A DNA stretch of 64,000 nucleotides from an uncultured Tropicimonas sp. (GTDB lineage Bacteria; Pseudomonadota; Alphaproteobacteria; Rhodobacterales; Rhodobacteraceae), in NCBI GenBank assembly GCA_947495685.1, contig CANLZY010000003.1, forward strand, positions 124,001 through 188,000, written 5' to 3'. The position numbers and the translations under genes were made by a program. The first letter of the stretch is position 1, and every line of letters starts with the position of its first letter. Below the pieces are notes generated by a model. The model saw nothing but the letters and a program-made list of their open reading frames with translations. It searched no databases and was not told where the DNA came from. Below, in pieces: positions 1 to 9,749 of this stretch.

Positions 1-54
1 ACCCTGCCCCACGCATCGGACGTGGGACAGGGGAGTCGGGTGTCAGTGTCAGAG

Positions 55-654
55 TCAGAGTTTGCCGGAAAGATGGGCGTCCAGATCCACCAGGCGATCG
101 TGCCCCCAGAACCGCTCGTCCCCATCGGTGATGTAGAACGGCGCGCCAAAGACACCCCGGTTCACCGCCTCTTCGAGGTTGGAAGCATAGGTTTCTGCTC
201 CGGTCAGCAGGCCGGAATCGGCAAGCGCGGGATCGAACCCGTTTTCTTCAAGACAGGCCCGGACCACGTCATCGTCTGCGATCTGCTTCTCTTCGGCCCA
301 GACCGCGCGCAGGAAGCTCTGGACGAGACCGCCAACATCGCCTGTCCCCGCAGCCTGTGCCGCGATGATTGCATAGGACGACGGCGCAGCATTGGTTGGC
401 CAGTGAGCCGGCTTCAGATTGATCGGCATCGCCGTCTTGACGCCGGAACGGCGCAGTTCCTGAAGACGATATTCCATGCGGGAAACGTGCCGGTCCTTGG
501 GCGAAATCCCCCCGGTCCGCGGGAAAAGTGCGATGATGTCGAGCGGTTTGTAGGTGATCGTCGCCCCGTGCCTTGTCGCAATATCCTCCAACCCGCTTCC
601 GGCAAGATAGGTGAAGGGCGAAAGTGTCGAAAAGAAATAGTCGATATGTGCCAT
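55..654 (-). CDS. DsbA-family 2-hydroxychromene-2-carboxylate isomerase-like protein
   Basis: Thioredoxin-fold protein of about 199 residues, resembling glutathione-dependent 2-hydroxychromene-2-carboxylate isomerases (DsbA/kappa-GST family), which act in the cytoplasm on aromatic degradation intermediates. The N-terminus reads IDYFFSTLSPFTYLAG, where the family has its catalytic Ser in place of the DsbA CxxC. The C-terminal GVFGAPFYITDGDERFWGHDR matches the cis-Pro loop and the conserved end of the family. A longer frame extends upstream to 714, but the ATG at 654 is preceded by GGGAGAC at good spacing and begins the conserved strand, so I chose it. It is divergent from prs. The real substrate is unknown, because no other aromatic-degradation gene is adjacent. 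Confidence 0.85.
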   Translation of the reverse strand: MAHIDYFFSTLSPFTYLAGSGLEDIATRHGATITYKPLDIIALFPRTGGISPKDRHVSRMEYRLQELRRSGVKTAMPINLKPAHWPTNAAPSSYAIIAAQAAGTGDVGGLVQSFLRAVWAEEKQIADDDVVRACLEENGFDPALADSGLLTGAETYASNLEEAVNRGVFGAPFYITDGDERFWGHDRLVDLDAHLSGKL

Positions 655-842
655 GTCTGTCTCCCTGTTGCGATGGCGGACCCTAACGGTGAAACCGTGA
701 CGGGCAAGACCCAATCTTTGGCAAACCGACCTGCCCTTTGGGACAGGGCGACATGCCGGCGGTTTTCTTTACGGCCCCCGTGCGCTACGCGGGAGACGTC
801 ATATCCCTGTTACGATTCCGTCCACCCCGGAGCCCGCTGCCA

Positions 843-1853
843 ATGCTACACCACAGCCAACCGAAGCTGATCGCCGGCAATTCGAACCTGCCGCTTGCCA
901 AGGCGATCTCGCGCCGCGTCTCGATGAGCCGCGGCATGAGCGTCGGCCTTGTCGATGCCCGCGTCGAACGGTTCAATGACCAGGAAATCTTTGTCGAGGT
1001 CTATGAAAACGTCCGCGGCGAGGACATGTTCATCATCCAGCCGACATCGAACCCGGCCAACGACAACCTGATGGAACTGCTGATCATGTCGGACGCTCTG
1101 CGCCGGTCATCAGCGTCCCGTATCACCGCCGTGATCCCCTATTTCGGCTATGCCCGCCAGGATCGCCGCACCAAGGCCCGCACGCCGATCACCGCCAAAC
1201 TGATCGCCAACATGATCACCGCATCCGGAATCGAACGCGTCCTGACGATGGATCTGCACGCAGCCCAGATCCAGGGCTTCTTCGACATCCCGGTGGACAA
1301 CCTGTATGCCTCGCCGGTCTTTGCATTGGATATCAAGCACAAGTTCCGGAAAAACCTCGACAAGATCACCGTGGTCTCGCCGGACGTCGGCGGCGTTGCC
1401 CGTGCACGTGAACTGGCTCAACGGATTGGCTGTGCGCTTGCCATCGTCGACAAACGGCGCGAAAAGGCCGGCGAAGTCGCAGAAATGACCGTGATCGGCG
1501 ACGTGAAGGGCCAGACCTGCATCATCGTCGACGACATCTGTGACACCGCCGGCACCCTGTGCAAGGCCGCGGACGTGCTGATTCAGGGAGGCGCCGCAGA
1601 AGTGCATTCCTATATCACTCACGGCGTGCTGAGCGGACCCGCAGTGGAGCGGATCACGAACTCCTCGATGAAGAGCCTGGTGATCACCGATTCCATCGAG
1701 CCGACCGCAGCCGTTCAGGAAGCCGAAAACATCCGCATCGTCAACACGGCCCCGATGTTTGCACAGGCGATCCTGAATATCTGGAACGGAACCTCGGTGA
1801 GTTCGCTGTTCGATCACGAGTCGCTCGCCGCCATCTACGAAGGCACCTATTGA
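843..1853 (+). CDS. prs: Ribose-phosphate pyrophosphokinase (PRPP synthetase)
   Basis: Makes 5-phosphoribosyl 1-diphosphate from ribose 5-phosphate and ATP in the cytoplasm, supplying purine, pyrimidine, histidine, tryptophan and NAD synthesis. The product is 336 residues from the ATG at 843; the family is usually 310-340. It carries [20 protein letters not shown] near the N-terminus, the [11 protein letters not shown] flexible-loop region, [13 protein letters not shown], and the PRPP-binding loop [11 protein letters not shown]. The frame is open from 738, but those 35 extra residues are not family-like, so the ATG at 843 is preferred although the ribosome site is not strong. A hairpin follows at 1879-1903. 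Confidence 0.96.
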   Translation: MLHHSQPKLIAGNSNLPLAKAISRRVSMSRGMSVGLVDARVERFNDQEIFVEVYENVRGEDMFIIQPTSNPANDNLMELLIMSDALRRSSASRITAVIPYFGYARQDRRTKARTPITAKLIANMITASGIERVLTMDLHAAQIQGFFDIPVDNLYASPVFALDIKHKFRKNLDKITVVSPDVGGVARARELAQRIGCALAIVDKRREKAGEVAEMTVIGDVKGQTCIIVDDICDTAGTLCKAADVLIQGGAAEVHSYITHGVLSGPAVERITNSSMKSLVITDSIEPTAAVQEAENIRIVNTAPMFAQAILNIWNGTSVSSLFDHESLAAIYEGTY

Positions 1854-1878
1854 TCCGGTACTTTGGCTGAGTGACAGG

Positions 1879-1903
1879 TTTGAGCGCCTATCTGGCGCTC
1901 AAA
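1879..1903. terminator. Hairpin between convergent prs and lectin genes
   Basis: Perfect 10-bp stem TTTGAGCGCC / GGCGCTCAAA with a 5-nt loop, 25 nt after the prs stop and 22 nt after the convergent lectin stop. The A/T base of the stem gives short T stretches on either strand, so it could terminate both transcripts. Confidence 0.7.
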
Positions 1904-1925
1904 CTACCCGCGTCTCCGGAGAATA

Positions 1926-2276
1926 TCACTCCAGACTCCAGTCGTCGTCGTGGGCCACCTCGCCGATCGCCATCCAACTGGCCCGAACCCGTGCGACCTG
2001 AGTATCACCCCAGGTACGAAACACGATCTCGAAGCCACTGTCGGTGATCTCTTCGGCCGTGATGTCGGCGCGCTGGTTGGAATCTCGATCAATATCCCAC
2101 ATCGACAGCGATACCTGCACCGATGGCGCTTGCCGAAAGCGTTCGGAGAACCGGATCGTTTTGACAGATTTGCGGGGGCCGTGGCCGGTCCACATCGGGC
2201 CGCCTTCCTCGAAGTCCGAGAACATCGCGACCTCGCCCTGGTCGATGCCGATGAGATGATTTCGCAACCGTTTCAT
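1926..2276 (-). CDS. H-type lectin domain protein
   Basis: A 116-residue protein without a signal peptide. After about 25 N-terminal residues it is essentially one H-type lectin domain: the core strands run through KTIRFSERFRQAPSVQVSLSMWDIDRD and the domain closes with VRASWMAIG, the signature end of the family. H-type lectins bind N-acetylgalactosamine-like sugars in invertebrates; the bacterial role is not established. It lies on the same strand as the atp operon, separated from atpC by a strong hairpin, so it is probably transcribed separately or by read-through. From my knowledge of Roseobacter genomes this neighbourhood with atpC recurs; that should be checked by synteny. Confidence 0.85.
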   Translation of the reverse strand: MKRLRNHLIGIDQGEVAMFSDFEEGGPMWTGHGPRKSVKTIRFSERFRQAPSVQVSLSMWDIDRDSNQRADITAEEITDSGFEIVFRTWGDTQVARVRASWMAIGEVAHDDDWSLE

Positions 2277-2505
2277 TCTGACCTCAATATCGGGGAATTC
2301 TGGCGGAATTTGGAACCGGAGACATAAGTCAAAATCGATATACCTTAGCTCCGTATGGCGTTGATTTGCCCCAACATGGCGCGAGCGGCTTCAGGGGTTG
2401 GGCGATGTGCGAGAAATCCTGTGTCTCTGCGATTGCCAATGGCGCCGATCGTACCCGCCATGACCGGTACGATCAGGTGCCGGTGGGCCAAGCAAGCCCA
2501 AACTG

Positions 2506-2537
2506 AAACGCCCCGCATCCGAGGATGCGAGGCGTTT
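2506..2537 (-). terminator. Terminator of the atp operon
   Basis: Long hairpin 23 nt after the atpC stop. The arms are AAACGCC-C-CGCATC and GATGCG-A-GGCGTTT with one internal mismatch and a 4-nt loop. The minus strand continues into a T-rich stretch; the plus strand also has TTTTTT after the stem, so it may work in both directions. Confidence 0.8.
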
Positions 2538-2560
2538 TTTCTCCAGCCGTCGGACGTGGA

Positions 2561-2959
2561 CTACTCCATGTCTTCCAGCAAGTGGACCATGTCCGCGACG
2601 AACTTCTCCGCCACGTCCTTATGGTCGCCATCCGCGTCGACAGCACGCTGGCGGGCTTCCTCAAGAAAACCTTCCAGTGCCGACCGTGACTCGGCCTCGC
2701 CGACATAGGCGCGCTCTGCCAGAACCGAGGTCGACTCCCCGTTGATCTCGGCGAAACCGCCGGTCACCGCGAATTGCGTCACGGAACCATCGGCACCGGT
2801 GACCTTGACCAGTCCGGGGCGAAGCGTGGTGATGACCGGCGCGTGGTCGGGCATCGCCGTCATGTCGCCTTCGGCGGCCGGAATCTGGACCTGGGTGGCC
2901 TCAAGCGACGCGAGCCGCTTCTCGGGGCTTACCAGATCGAACTGCATCGTGTTGGCCAT
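2561..2959 (-). CDS. atpC: ATP synthase F1 subunit epsilon
   Basis: Central-stalk subunit of F1, which links the gamma rotor to the c-ring and can inhibit ATP hydrolysis. It has 132 residues, at the short end of the family. The N-terminal beta-sandwich reads MQFDLVSPEKRLASLEATQVQIPAAEGDM with the conserved PxHAPxxTxLRPG region (PDHAPVITTLRPG). The C-terminal helical part is short and acidic and ends DMVHLLEDME. The ATG at 2959 has AAGGAGGG just upstream. It is the last gene of atpHAGDC, 9 nt after atpD, and is followed by a terminator. Confidence 0.97.
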   Translation of the reverse strand: MANTMQFDLVSPEKRLASLEATQVQIPAAEGDMTAMPDHAPVITTLRPGLVKVTGADGSVTQFAVTGGFAEINGESTSVLAERAYVGEAESRSALEGFLEEARQRAVDADGDHKDVAEKFVADMVHLLEDME

Positions 2960-2968
2960 GAGCCCTCC

Positions 2969-4390
<1,422 letters not shown>

Positions 4391-4411
4391 TTACTTTATG
4401 TCTCCGTTTTC

Positions 4412-5290
4412 TCAGAGCGCCTCGGCGCCCGAAATGATTTCGATAAGCTCGTTGGTGATGACGGCCTGACGCGACCGGTTGTAAACGATCGTCAGCTTGT
4501 CGATCATTTCGCCGGCGTTGCGCGTCGCGTTGTCCATGGCGGACATCCGCGCGCCCTCTTCCGAGGCTGCGTTTTCCAACAGCGCCGTAAAGATCTGTGT
4601 CGATACGCCCCGCGGCAACAGGTCGGCCAGAACGCCTTCCTCGCTGGGTTCGTAATCGTACAGAGCATCGGCTTCGGCACCCTCTTCGGGGGCGTCGAAC
4701 GTGGCCGGGATGATTTGCCTGACCGTCGGCTCCTGGGAGATCACCGACACGAACTTGTTGTAGAAGATGGTGCAGACGTCGAATTCGCCGGCATCGTACC
4801 GGGTCATCAGGTCAGCGGCGATTGCCGCTGCCACGTCATAGCCCACCCGCTTCACATCGCCCATGTCCACGTGATCGACAAAATAACGGCCGAAATCACG
4901 CTTGAGCTGCTCGCGGCCCTTCTTGCCGACGGTGATGATCTTCACCGTCTTCCCGCTGGCCTCCAGTTCGAGGATCTTGCGGCGCGCGGCGCGCACGATC
5001 GTCGAATTGAAGCCACCGCAGAGCCCGCGCTCCGAGGTCATAACGACCAGCATCTGAACCTGGTCGTTGCCCGTCCCGGCGATAAGCCGGGGCGCGCTGT
5101 CGCTGCCACCAACAGAGGCGGCGAGGCCGCTCATGACGACCCCCATGCGCTCGGCATAGGGCCGGGCGCTCTCGGCCGCATCCTGGGCCCGCCGCAGTTT
5201 TGCAGCGGCCACCATCTGCATGGCCTTCGTGATCTTACGCGTCGACTTGACGCTATCGATCCGGTTTTTGAGATCCTTGAGGCTGGGCAT
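4412..5290 (-). CDS. atpG: ATP synthase F1 subunit gamma (rotor)
   Basis: Central rotor subunit of F1 that couples c-ring rotation to catalysis. It has 292 residues. The N-terminal coiled-coil helix begins [20 protein letters not shown] and contains [15 protein letters not shown]; the Rossmann-like middle holds [12 protein letters not shown]; the C-terminal helix has the family signature [22 protein letters not shown] and ends near [19 protein letters not shown]. It starts 14 nt after the atpA stop, within the same operon. Confidence 0.98.
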   Translation of the reverse strand: MPSLKDLKNRIDSVKSTRKITKAMQMVAAAKLRRAQDAAESARPYAERMGVVMSGLAASVGGSDSAPRLIAGTGNDQVQMLVVMTSERGLCGGFNSTIVRAARRKILELEASGKTVKIITVGKKGREQLKRDFGRYFVDHVDMGDVKRVGYDVAAAIAADLMTRYDAGEFDVCTIFYNKFVSVISQEPTVRQIIPATFDAPEEGAEADALYDYEPSEEGVLADLLPRGVSTQIFTALLENAASEEGARMSAMDNATRNAGEMIDKLTIVYNRSRQAVITNELIEIISGAEAL

Positions 5291-5304
5291 CTACCGTTCC
5301 TCGC

Positions 5305-6843
5305 TTACGCGAAGCCCTTGGCGTACTCTTCCACCACGGCCTTGATACGGTCGGCGGAATCGCCTTTGACCTTGGGATCTTCGTCGGTGATCCACTTCAG
5401 CAGGTCGGCATGCTTGCCACGAACGTGGTTCAGCAGGCCCTCCTCAAAGCGGGTGACAGACTTGACGTCGATCTTGTCGAGGAAGCCGTTCACACCGGCA
5501 AAGATCACGATGACGATCTCGGCATTGGTCAGCGGCGAATACTGCGATTGCTTCATCAGTTCGGTCAGACGGGCGCCGCGGTTCAGCAACTGCTGGGTCG
5601 AGGCATCGAGGTCGGACCCGAACTGGGCAAAGGCGGCCATCTCGCGATACTGGGCAAGTTCCAGCTTCACCGGACCGGCGACCGACTTCATCGCGTTGGT
5701 CTGAGCCGAGGAGCCAACCCGCGACACCGACAGACCGGTGTTCACGGCCGGGCGGATGCCCTGGTAGAACAGCTCGGTTTCCAGGAAGATTTGGCCGTCG
5801 GTGATCGAGATCACGTTCGTTGGAATGAACGCCGACACGTCGCCGCCCTGGGTTTCGATGATCGGCAGCGCGGTCAGCGAGCCGGAACCGTTCTCCTCGT
5901 TCAGCTTGGCCGAACGCTCCAGGAGCCGCGAGTGGAGGTAGAACACGTCGCCCGGGTAGGCTTCACGTCCCGGCGGACGACGCAGCAGCAGCGACATCTG
6001 GCGGTAGGACACGGCCTGCTTGGACAGGTCATCGTAGATGATCAGAGCGTGACGGCCGTTATCGCGGTAATACTCGGCCATGGCGGTGGCGGAATACGGT
6101 GCCAGGAACTGCATCGGCGCAGGGTCCGAGGCGGTGGCGGCGACGATGGTCGTGTATTCGATCGCCCCGGTCTCTTCGAGCTTTTTCACCAGCTGCGCAA
6201 CGGTCGACCGTTTCTGACCAATGGCGACATAGATGCAGTACAGCTTCTTGCTCTCGTCATCGCCAGCAGCGTCGTTGTACGACTTCTGGTTGAGGATCGT
6301 GTCAAGCGCCACGGCGGTCTTGCCGGTCTGACGGTCGCCAATGATCAGCTCTCGCTGGCCACGGCCGATCGGGATCATGGCATCGACCGATTTCAGGCCA
6401 GTCGCCATCGGCTCGTGCACCGACTTTCGCGGGATGATGCCGGGGGCCTTCTGGTCGGCAACGCGACGCTCGGCGGCCTCGATCGGGCCCTTTCCGTCCA
6501 GCGGGTTGCCCAGGCCGTCCACAACGCGACCCAGCAGGTTGTCACCGACCGGCACGTCCACGATGGATTTGGTGCGCTTGACGGTGTCGCCTTCCTTGAT
6601 GTCCCGGTCGGAACCGAAGATCACGATACCGACGTTGTCGGATTCGAGGTTCAGTGCCATGCCCCGGATGCCACCGGGAAACTCGACCATTTCACCGGCC
6701 TGAATGTTGTCCAGACCGTACACGCGGGCAATACCGTCACCAACCGACAGCACCTGGCCGACTTCGGCAACTTCGGCTTCCTGCCCGAAGTTCTTGATCT
6801 GGTCTTTGAGGATTGCGGAGATTTCCGCAGCTTGCAGTGCCAT
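5305..6843 (-). CDS. atpA: ATP synthase F1 subunit alpha
   Basis: Non-catalytic nucleotide-binding subunit of F1. It has 512 residues, full length. The N-terminal beta-barrel contains [19 protein letters not shown]; Walker A is GDRQTGKT at 169-176; Walker B lies in [19 protein letters not shown]; the conserved [26 protein letters not shown] segment follows. The start codon overlaps the atpH stop by one base (TAATG), giving tight translational coupling. Confidence 0.99.
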   Translation of the reverse strand: MALQAAEISAILKDQIKNFGQEAEVAEVGQVLSVGDGIARVYGLDNIQAGEMVEFPGGIRGMALNLESDNVGIVIFGSDRDIKEGDTVKRTKSIVDVPVGDNLLGRVVDGLGNPLDGKGPIEAAERRVADQKAPGIIPRKSVHEPMATGLKSVDAMIPIGRGQRELIIGDRQTGKTAVALDTILNQKSYNDAAGDDESKKLYCIYVAIGQKRSTVAQLVKKLEETGAIEYTTIVAATASDPAPMQFLAPYSATAMAEYYRDNGRHALIIYDDLSKQAVSYRQMSLLLRRPPGREAYPGDVFYLHSRLLERSAKLNEENGSGSLTALPIIETQGGDVSAFIPTNVISITDGQIFLETELFYQGIRPAVNTGLSVSRVGSSAQTNAMKSVAGPVKLELAQYREMAAFAQFGSDLDASTQQLLNRGARLTELMKQSQYSPLTNAEIVIVIFAGVNGFLDKIDVKSVTRFEEGLLNHVRGKHADLLKWITDEDPKVKGDSADRIKAVVEEYAKGFA

Positions 6844-7403
6844 TACCCGACCTCTTTCATAGCGTTCTGGAGATTGGCGAGTTTCGCGCGGACCGACGTG
6901 TCGATCATCTTCGAACCCACTTTTACGATCAGACCACCGATGAGGCTTTCATCGACGGTCGTATTCAATTTGATTTGCTTGCCAAAGCGCGATGCCAGCG
7001 TCTCGGCAATTGCGCCCGACTGAGCCGGCGTCAGAGCGGTCGCCGAGGTCACCTCGGCCGTCACTTCACCCTTCTCGTCGGCGATTTTCTCACCCAGGGC
7101 CTTCACCACGTGGGGCAGTGTGAACAGCCGGCGCTTGTTGGCCATCAGGGCCAGGCCATTCCGGGTCAGGCCATCAAGGCCCATACCATCGGCGATCGCG
7201 TCGATCGCCGACGTCTGTTCGTCGCGCGTATATATCGGCGAAGAAATCATCGCCTTCAGGTCGACCGAGGTATCAAGCGCGGCCGACAGGGCGTCGGTAT
7301 CGGCTTCGAGAGCAGCAAGCTTGCCCTCGTCCTTGGCCAGTTCGAACAGTGCCTGCGCGTAGCGCCCGGCAATGCTGGAGGAAATCGAAGCCGTCTCTGA
7401 CAC
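6843..7403 (-). CDS. atpH: ATP synthase F1 subunit delta (OSCP-type stator)
   Basis: Peripheral-stalk subunit that holds the alpha/beta hexamer against the membrane stator. I place the start at the GTG at 7403, not at the open frame reaching 7739, because the mature family begins [22 protein letters not shown] and AAAGGGG sits 5 nt before this GTG. This gives 186 residues, the usual length. The C-terminal part [26 protein letters not shown] is diagnostic. It is the first gene of atpHAGDC; the Fo genes are not in this window, consistent with the split F1/Fo arrangement of alphaproteobacteria. Confidence 0.95.
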   Translation of the reverse strand: MSETASISSSIAGRYAQALFELAKDEGKLAALEADTDALSAALDTSVDLKAMISSPIYTRDEQTSAIDAIADGMGLDGLTRNGLALMANKRRLFTLPHVVKALGEKIADEKGEVTAEVTSATALTPAQSGAIAETLASRFGKQIKLNTTVDESLIGGLIVKVGSKMIDTSVRAKLANLQNAMKEVG

Positions 7404-7901
7404 GTCCACCCCTTTATCTTGTGTGCGCCGTTTTTCGGCTTTTCGGTACGCACATGTTCCGGGCGGCAACCGCAGTTCCCCCCTTAGATCGAAGAGCGAT
7501 GTAACAGACCCGTTTAAACGCCGCAACTCCCTTGGGCCGCGCAATTTCATTGCGCAAAGCCCGTGGGATATGGGAATTTCATGGCGAATTTCCGATGCGA
7601 GACGGCTTGAAGCTGTCGCAAAGTGGGATATTCGCTGCTTTCTGTGTCCCATCGTATACAATGTTAGCGCCCACCATGCGGCAGTGCAGCGAAACCAATC
7701 CTCCCGGGACTGCCTGCGGCACGTTGTCAGGGGAATCACTCAACACCACCCATAGGACTCAGGTGAGCGACGATTGGATCTGATTAGAGATGATTCCCGC
7801 CCGCGCGAAAACCACTGCGAGAGGCGACTGTCGGCACTCCATTGAGGTGCAACGAGGGATCGATCGACCTCGGGCCTTGATCTTGACGGATCGAAACCCT
7901 C
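7404..7901. promoter_or_regulatory. Upstream region of the atp operon, no gene seen
   Basis: About 500 bp between atpH and the methyltransferase gene with no frame I can support. A GTGGGATAT word occurs twice, at 7563-7571 and 7623-7631, exactly 60 bp apart. An inverted repeat GCGCAA / TTGCGC lies near 7540-7556. On the minus strand TTGCGG and TACATC, 17 nt apart, form a weak sigma-70-like pair near 7500-7530. The region presumably carries the atp promoter and a long leader; the exact site cannot be fixed by eye. Confidence 0.4.
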
Positions 7902-8657
7902 TCAGGCAGGTCTTGGACCAGACGGTGCGTTCACCGCATCCAGCACCCGAAGCGGATCGCGGACCATGTCCTTCACGGCCAACCCACCCGGCATCTGTGA
8001 CACTTTGCTGGCCTCGGCCAGAAAAACGCCGCCGGCCAACGAGGAAAAAACCTGCCGGCCGAATTTCTCCAGCATGCCCGAGCTGCGCAGCCAGAATCGC
8101 TTTTCCGACGGAGGGCCGAACAGGGCGGCGACGTGACGTTCCGGACGGAAACCGTGACGCAGCATCTGCGCCTCCAACTGTCCGGGCGAATAGGGCCGGC
8201 CATAGCCAAACGGCGTCACGTCCCGCCGCGCCCAGAGGCCGGATCTGTTGGGAACCACAAAAATTACCTTGCCACCTGGCCCCAGCACCCGCTGGCATTC
8301 CTCGAGCACTTCGGAGGGGTGCTCGGACGTGTCCAGCCCGTGCATCAGCACCAACCGGTCCACACTGCCCGTGTCCAAAGGCCAGAGCGATTCTTCGCAC
8401 AGGACCGAAACGTTCGGTTGGCCGGCAGGCCAGGGCATCACGCCCTGCTGACCCGGCATCAGCGCCACCACCCGACGCGCCTGCCCGAGATAGGGCCGCA
8501 ACAACGGTACCGCAAATCCGAATCCCGCGACGGTCTGGCCCCGCATGGACTCTGCCGGCCAGAACAGTTCAAGCTGATCCCGGATCGCCCGTTGAGCGAC
8601 TCGACCCAACTTGGTCCTGTAGTAGAAATTTCTCAGGTCCAGCACATCTAGATGCAT
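7902..8657 (-). CDS. SAM-dependent methyltransferase, class I-like
   Basis: A 251-residue cytoplasmic protein beginning [19 protein letters not shown]. The central segment [45 protein letters not shown] matches the motif that follows the SAM-binding strand in class I methyltransferases (Methyltransf_11-like), with [13 protein letters not shown] as its strongest part. The N-terminal glycine-rich SAM loop is degenerate ([15 protein letters not shown]). The start at 8657 is chosen because the frame above it runs into the divergent gloB gene. The substrate is unknown. The pairing with gloB is common in this group. Confidence 0.75.
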   Translation of the reverse strand: MHLDVLDLRNFYYRTKLGRVAQRAIRDQLELFWPAESMRGQTVAGFGFAVPLLRPYLGQARRVVALMPGQQGVMPWPAGQPNVSVLCEESLWPLDTGSVDRLVLMHGLDTSEHPSEVLEECQRVLGPGGKVIFVVPNRSGLWARRDVTPFGYGRPYSPGQLEAQMLRHGFRPERHVAALFGPPSEKRFWLRSSGMLEKFGRQVFSSLAGGVFLAEASKVSQMPGGLAVKDMVRDPLRVLDAVNAPSGPRPA

Positions 8658-8723
8658 TGCGCCCGGCCTGCTCCCTTGCCACGTTGGGACAACCATAGCC
8701 GCTCTGCACGAAAAGGAAACGCC

Positions 8724-9485
8724 ATGCCGCTGGAAATCGTCACAATCCCCTGCCGAGCCGACAATTATGCCTATCTGCTGCATGACATGGCGACCGGTGC
8801 GACGGCTGTGGTGGATGTGCCAGATGCGGCTCCGATCAGCGCCGAGCTGTCGAAACGCGGCTGGACCCTGTCCGATATCCTCATCACTCATCACCACGAC
8901 GACCACATCAGCGGCGTGCCCGGCCTGAAGGCCGAAACCGGCGCCCGCATCATCGGGGCCGCAGCGGACGCCCACCGGCTGCCGCCGCTGGATCTCGCCG
9001 TCCGGGAGGGCGACACGGTATCAATCGGCGCGACCGATGGCACGGTGATCGACGTCTCCGGCCATACCATAGGCCACATCGCGTTCAGCTTTCCCGGCGC
9101 GGTGTTCACCGCCGACAGCCTTATGGCGCTCGGCTGCGGCCGCCTGTTCGAGGGCGATCCGGCGACAATGTGGGCCTCTCTCCGCAAGCTCGCCGCCCTG
9201 CCCGGCGATACGCTGGTGTACTCAGGACACGAGTATACCGCCGACAACGCGACCTTTGCGCTGACCATCGACCCGGACAATCCCGCGCTGATCGCTCGGG
9301 CGCGGGACGTTGCCAGGGCTCGCGCGGCTCGTCACCCCACGGTGCCGTCGCGATTGTCACTGGAACTGGACACCAACCCGTTCCTGCGGGCAACTGCGCC
9401 GGAGGTAAAGGCACATGTCGGAATGACCGGGGCCTCCGACGCCGAGGTCTTTGCCGAAATTCGACGTCGAAAGAACGCGTTCTGA
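8724..9485 (+). CDS. gloB: Hydroxyacylglutathione hydrolase (glyoxalase II)
   Basis: Hydrolyses S-D-lactoylglutathione to D-lactate and glutathione, the second step of methylglyoxal detoxification in the cytoplasm. It has 253 residues of metallo-beta-lactamase fold. The binuclear metal motif THHHDDH is at 55-61; later ligands lie in [24 protein letters not shown] and in [10 protein letters not shown]. The C-terminal substrate-binding domain ends with [10 protein letters not shown]. The ATG at 8724 has AAAGGAAAC upstream. The frame is open further upstream but lacks family sequence. It is divergent from the methyltransferase with 66 bp between them. Confidence 0.95.
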   Translation: MPLEIVTIPCRADNYAYLLHDMATGATAVVDVPDAAPISAELSKRGWTLSDILITHHHDDHISGVPGLKAETGARIIGAAADAHRLPPLDLAVREGDTVSIGATDGTVIDVSGHTIGHIAFSFPGAVFTADSLMALGCGRLFEGDPATMWASLRKLAALPGDTLVYSGHEYTADNATFALTIDPDNPALIARARDVARARAARHPTVPSRLSLELDTNPFLRATAPEVKAHVGMTGASDAEVFAEIRRRKNAF

Positions 9486-9488
9486 TTC

Positions 9489-9517
9489 TGTGCAACCCTG
9501 GCAAACAGGGGCGCACA
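9489..9517 (+). terminator. Hairpin after gloB
   Basis: Interrupted stem TGTGC-aa-CCCTG / CAGGG-gc-GCACA beginning 4 nt after the gloB stop. No T-run follows, so it could be a weak terminator or an mRNA 3' end stabiliser. Confidence 0.4.
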
Positions 9518-9650
9518 GCATGCGAAATCCTGCCAATTCGCATCCGAGCGCTATCTGAACGATCGTCCGACCCCACCTCGACCGAACGGGTTACAGGCGA
9601 TCACTTTTTGTGCATCTGCGAGCTCATCATGCGCCGATTGCGAAAAAAGA

Positions 9651-9674
9651 CTTGAAGCTGACGCCTTACCCACC
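9651..9674 (+). promoter_or_regulatory. Candidate heat-shock-type promoter of clpA
   Basis: CTTGAA at 9651-9656, then 12 nt, then CCCACC, about 75 bp before clpA. This resembles the sigma-32 pattern CTTGAA / CCCCAT. The same bases also read as a weak sigma-70 pair (TTGAAG and AAACTT, 17 nt apart). The call is inference from pattern and gene function. Confidence 0.3.
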
Positions 9675-9749
9675 AAACTTTAAGGCAACGGAGCCATTCT
9701 CGCCGGCGAGCACTCTCGCCGCTGGCCCACAGGATAAGGAGCACGATAC

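Noticed and set aside
2345-2461. 38-codon minus-strand frame between the lectin gene and the atp terminator
   Set aside because: No ribosome site before the ATG and no codon bias; not enough to call a gene, although the peptide looks passable.
7759-8400. 213-codon minus-strand frame overlapping the methyltransferase gene
   Set aside because: Another frame of the real gene; it lacks any family motif.
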